This document shows, in pieces, positions 61,341-64,000 of a stretch of DNA of 64,000 bases (position 1 is its first letter; every line of letters starts with the position of its first letter). The notes under the pieces were generated by a model that made no database searches, had not been told where the DNA came from, and saw only the letters and a list, made by a program, of their open reading frames with translations. The stretch comes from Trematomus loennbergii (lineage: Eukaryota; Chordata; Actinopteri; Perciformes; Nototheniidae): assembly GCA_012861695.1 (NCBI GenBank), contig JAAOOA010000016.1:24481200-24545199 (forward strand). Reading direction: 5' to 3'. The translations under genes and the position numbers were made by a program.

Positions 61341-63899
61341 AAACAAATTCCGTTAAATGTTCCCAAACCACACATTTGCCCAGAAAAATAATGAAGAAAA
61401 CCTGGAATAACATCAACATTTCCAGTTCTTCTTATTTATGTTACCCAAATATTGTTGTGGCTTTCCAAAGGATTATAATCAAAACCATTGCAGTGCTAGT
61501 GGAAGTTAATTCTGCTCTTGTACTAAGAAGACGCAGTTGGGGTTAGCAGTAGAGTTGTGAATACCAAACACACAGTCTTCTGCTAGAGTACCATGGCATA
61601 AAAACAAACCATCTATAAACAAGCATAGGAAGCAGGTCTGAAACATGAGCAGAAACATGTTTGCATGCACAGCGGTACAGAAGCATTGAGTTAAAGTTCA
61701 GCAGGTAAGTAATTGAAGGTAAATCACACAGGGCACATACATGGTGAAACCAGGCGAACACACACTGAAGGCAACTGATAGGGTTTCAGGTGAGAAAGGG
61801 GGGGTTGCACAAGATAACTGGATTTAAAGCCGATGGTACCCCACAGGTCGAGGTCACCATTATCATCCAAACATGAGTTGAAACAAGGCAAATGTAAAAA
61901 CAAAACAGACCAAAAAGCAGCTTTATAACAGAGGAAAATGGTGGGAAAATCCCAACAAAGTCGCTACTATTTAAATAGTAACACTTGCATTAGTGTTGGC
62001 ATTTTGATTATTGAAGTGAATAGGTTGTTAATGAAGGCTGCTGCAATCAAAGTAATCACAGAAAAATACTAATATTGAGCTTTTAGTATATTACTATAGA
62101 GCACCCACTCTTTGCATTTGTGATTATTTTGTTAGCCAATTAACTATTTGATTAAAAAGGACCCTCATAATTTTGGACTAAACAGTTTTCTAATGTTCGT
62201 GTATTTTGAGAAGCTGTGGAAAGCTTAAAATAACTTCAGATTAACTTACAAAACTGGTCTATGTCTTCCCTTTCAACAAATATGAAATAGTAAATTAAAA
62301 TGTGGTGATGCACAGTGCTAGTTTGGATATGGACTCTGATCAGGACAAACATCCTCCTACATGGTTTGCATATGTGTGACTTACTCTAATGAAGTTTGTG
62401 TTCGAAGAGATATTGGCAGAATTAGTCATCTGTACCTGGGCATGTTCAATCCCCAAGGTTTAAAGGTTGGTTAAAATAGAGGCACATAGTATTGAAATGC
62501 TCTAAGAAGAATACAAAGTGATAATCTGGGTTGAAGCTAGGGAATGTTGGCCAACTACTATAACATATATTTCCAAGAGTGTAGTAATAACTGTTATTTC
62601 TCATCGGTGGCTCTTACAGAACAATCAATACATTCAAACACTAAAAATACAGTCTAATTTACAGGAGATTAACCAATTCTCATTTTTAGTCTCCTATCTA
62701 ATGTAGAGCTCGGGGTGCTAAACCTTTTAAATGCTAGGATTCACATGTTATTTTGATATTAGCCTAATAAAATCACATCCAAACAAGGCAGCAGGGGAGG
62801 CAGTGAAGTTAGAGGGAGAGGAATCAGATCTCCACCCTCCTGAAGTGACACTTGCAGACAGGGATAAGTAAGAGAAAAAGAAAAGGATGATTCCTTACAG
62901 TGATAACAAAAGAAAATTCCCATTGGATATCCCAAATAACAAACACTGGTCGCTGAGGCAGGCTGGGTCCTGAACTGTAGTTGTAGCTCGTCATTAACAG
63001 AAATCAACAACGCAGACACATCTGTAGCGCCATCTGTTGGAAGACAATGTCTTGGTCCCATCATCAAACACTAAACTCAGCAGGTTAGGTACGCATGTGT
63101 GGCAATATGGTGTTGTTAATGTTGGTAGGCAGAAGGAGGAGAAATAAACAAAGGCCATGTGCAGTGGAGCAACAGAAAAGAAAAAAAATGTTTTTCTGCC
63201 CCCATCTGGGCTGAAGGTGTCGTACGAATCTCAACAGGATTTGGCTTCAGTGCACTCCTAAGAGGACTGTGGCATTGTGGGAAACGTTTTGTGCAACAAC
63301 AAAATGCCTCCGGACCTTTAACTGCTGCCATGACTGCTGTCCAGCTGCAGTTTGACGCAGGGGAACCACTAGTTTTGGTCTTTATGGTTTTACAGCGTCA
63401 GTAACCGATTAGGCAGCTGAAGGCTGGAGGTGTGGTGTTCAAGTTGAGTTTCTGTGGTCGCAGAGAATTAATTTATACGAGTCCATAAAATGCCCAATGA
63501 ATCATTCAAGAGTGACTTAATTTCTGTGCAGACATCTTATCTTGAATAATTGTTGCACAAACAGTCTCCCGTGGAGCCACAGCCTCAAGGATGTTATGCT
63601 ACAGTAGCTATTCACACAAAAAAAGACAAAACTCACTAAATACTCTGTGTCTCTGTGCTTCCTGACACAGCGCTGATTACAGGAATCAAGGGGGTTACAG
63701 GAAACCATAAATTAAAGATTAAAATATTAAAACCTCTATGATAGGGGGACTCTGTTTGGGAAGTTTAGGAGATGAATGTTAGAGGTTTACATTATTTACA
63801 AGAGTTAAATTATTAAAATGGCTTTTCTCAGTTTCTGTGTCTCTCGCTCAGTGTTCCTTTAGGGGTCTCTGTGAACAGGACCTTTTTTCAGCAGCAAAA
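61341..63899. other. No gene seen
   Basis: In many vertebrates pank1 lies upstream of slc16a12, so this could be its 3' UTR, but no pantothenate kinase exon was recognised. Confidence 0.4.
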
Positions 63900-63996
63900 G
63901 TTGACAACATCACGGCACCGAGAGTTGATGACATCACAGCATTCAGGGTTGGATGACATCTTTCTGTCGAGGGTTGATGATGTCATGACATCGTTC
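63900..63996. repeat. 24-25 bp minisatellite at window edge
   Basis: Four diverged units start at 63900, 63924, 63948 and 63973, each opening with GTTGA or GTTGG and containing ATGACATC-like words. The minus strand is open from the edge to a TGA at 63888-63890. Confidence 0.75.
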
Positions 63997-64000
63997 ACTT

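Noticed and set aside
61341..64000. pank1 coding exons, expected by synteny
   Set aside because: No pantothenate kinase motif found on either strand.

Overview
The window is vertebrate nuclear DNA, almost certainly from a percomorph-type teleost fish. It is AT-rich, packed with very long CA/GT microsatellites and fish interspersed repeats, and carries two multi-exon protein genes, both on the minus strand. The species cannot be fixed from the sequence alone. No bacterial, viral, CRISPR or operon structure was seen.

Layout. Positions 1-2640 are old mobile-element debris: a frameshifted CR1/L2-type LINE reverse transcriptase, a hAT-like repeat and a TTAA-flanked repeat. Positions ~5030-31550 hold bcl2l11 (BIM, a pro-apoptotic BH3-only protein) in four coding exons: 31253-31269, 29116-29522, 23621-23742 and 9480-9632. 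Every junction is GT-AG and phase-consistent, giving 232 codons plus a stop. The long 14-kb and 5.4-kb introns contain microsatellites, MITEs and a clean LINE insertion. Positions 31550-47367 hold no recognised gene; the stretch contains a perfect 39-bp hairpin fused to a tRNA-derived SINE, LINE tails, an interstitial TTAGGG tract, many GT/CA tracts and a decayed transposon. Positions 47368-54741 hold slc16a12 (monocarboxylate transporter 12-like) in eight coding exons. One base is missing in exon 4, so the frame is broken there while everything else is intact. Positions 54742-64000 hold no recognised coding exon; they contain a complex duplication (56.8-57.6 kb versus 60.7-61.3 kb), a possible 5' UTR exon and a minisatellite at the right edge.

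How the genes relate. The two genes are tandem on the minus strand, slc16a12 upstream of bcl2l11, about 16 kb apart. They have unrelated jobs (plasma-membrane solute transport; mitochondrial apoptosis). They share one sequence feature: the 5' splice site of the bcl2l11 BH3 exon and that of slc16a12 exon 1 both run directly into GT repeats.

Main points for a second look: the one-base lesion in slc16a12 exon 4; splice donors joined to UG repeats; the hairpin-SINE fusion near the bcl2l11 promoter; three TAA-flanked Harbinger-like MITEs; and the duplication at 57/61 kb. I did not find a convincing new multi-gene system.
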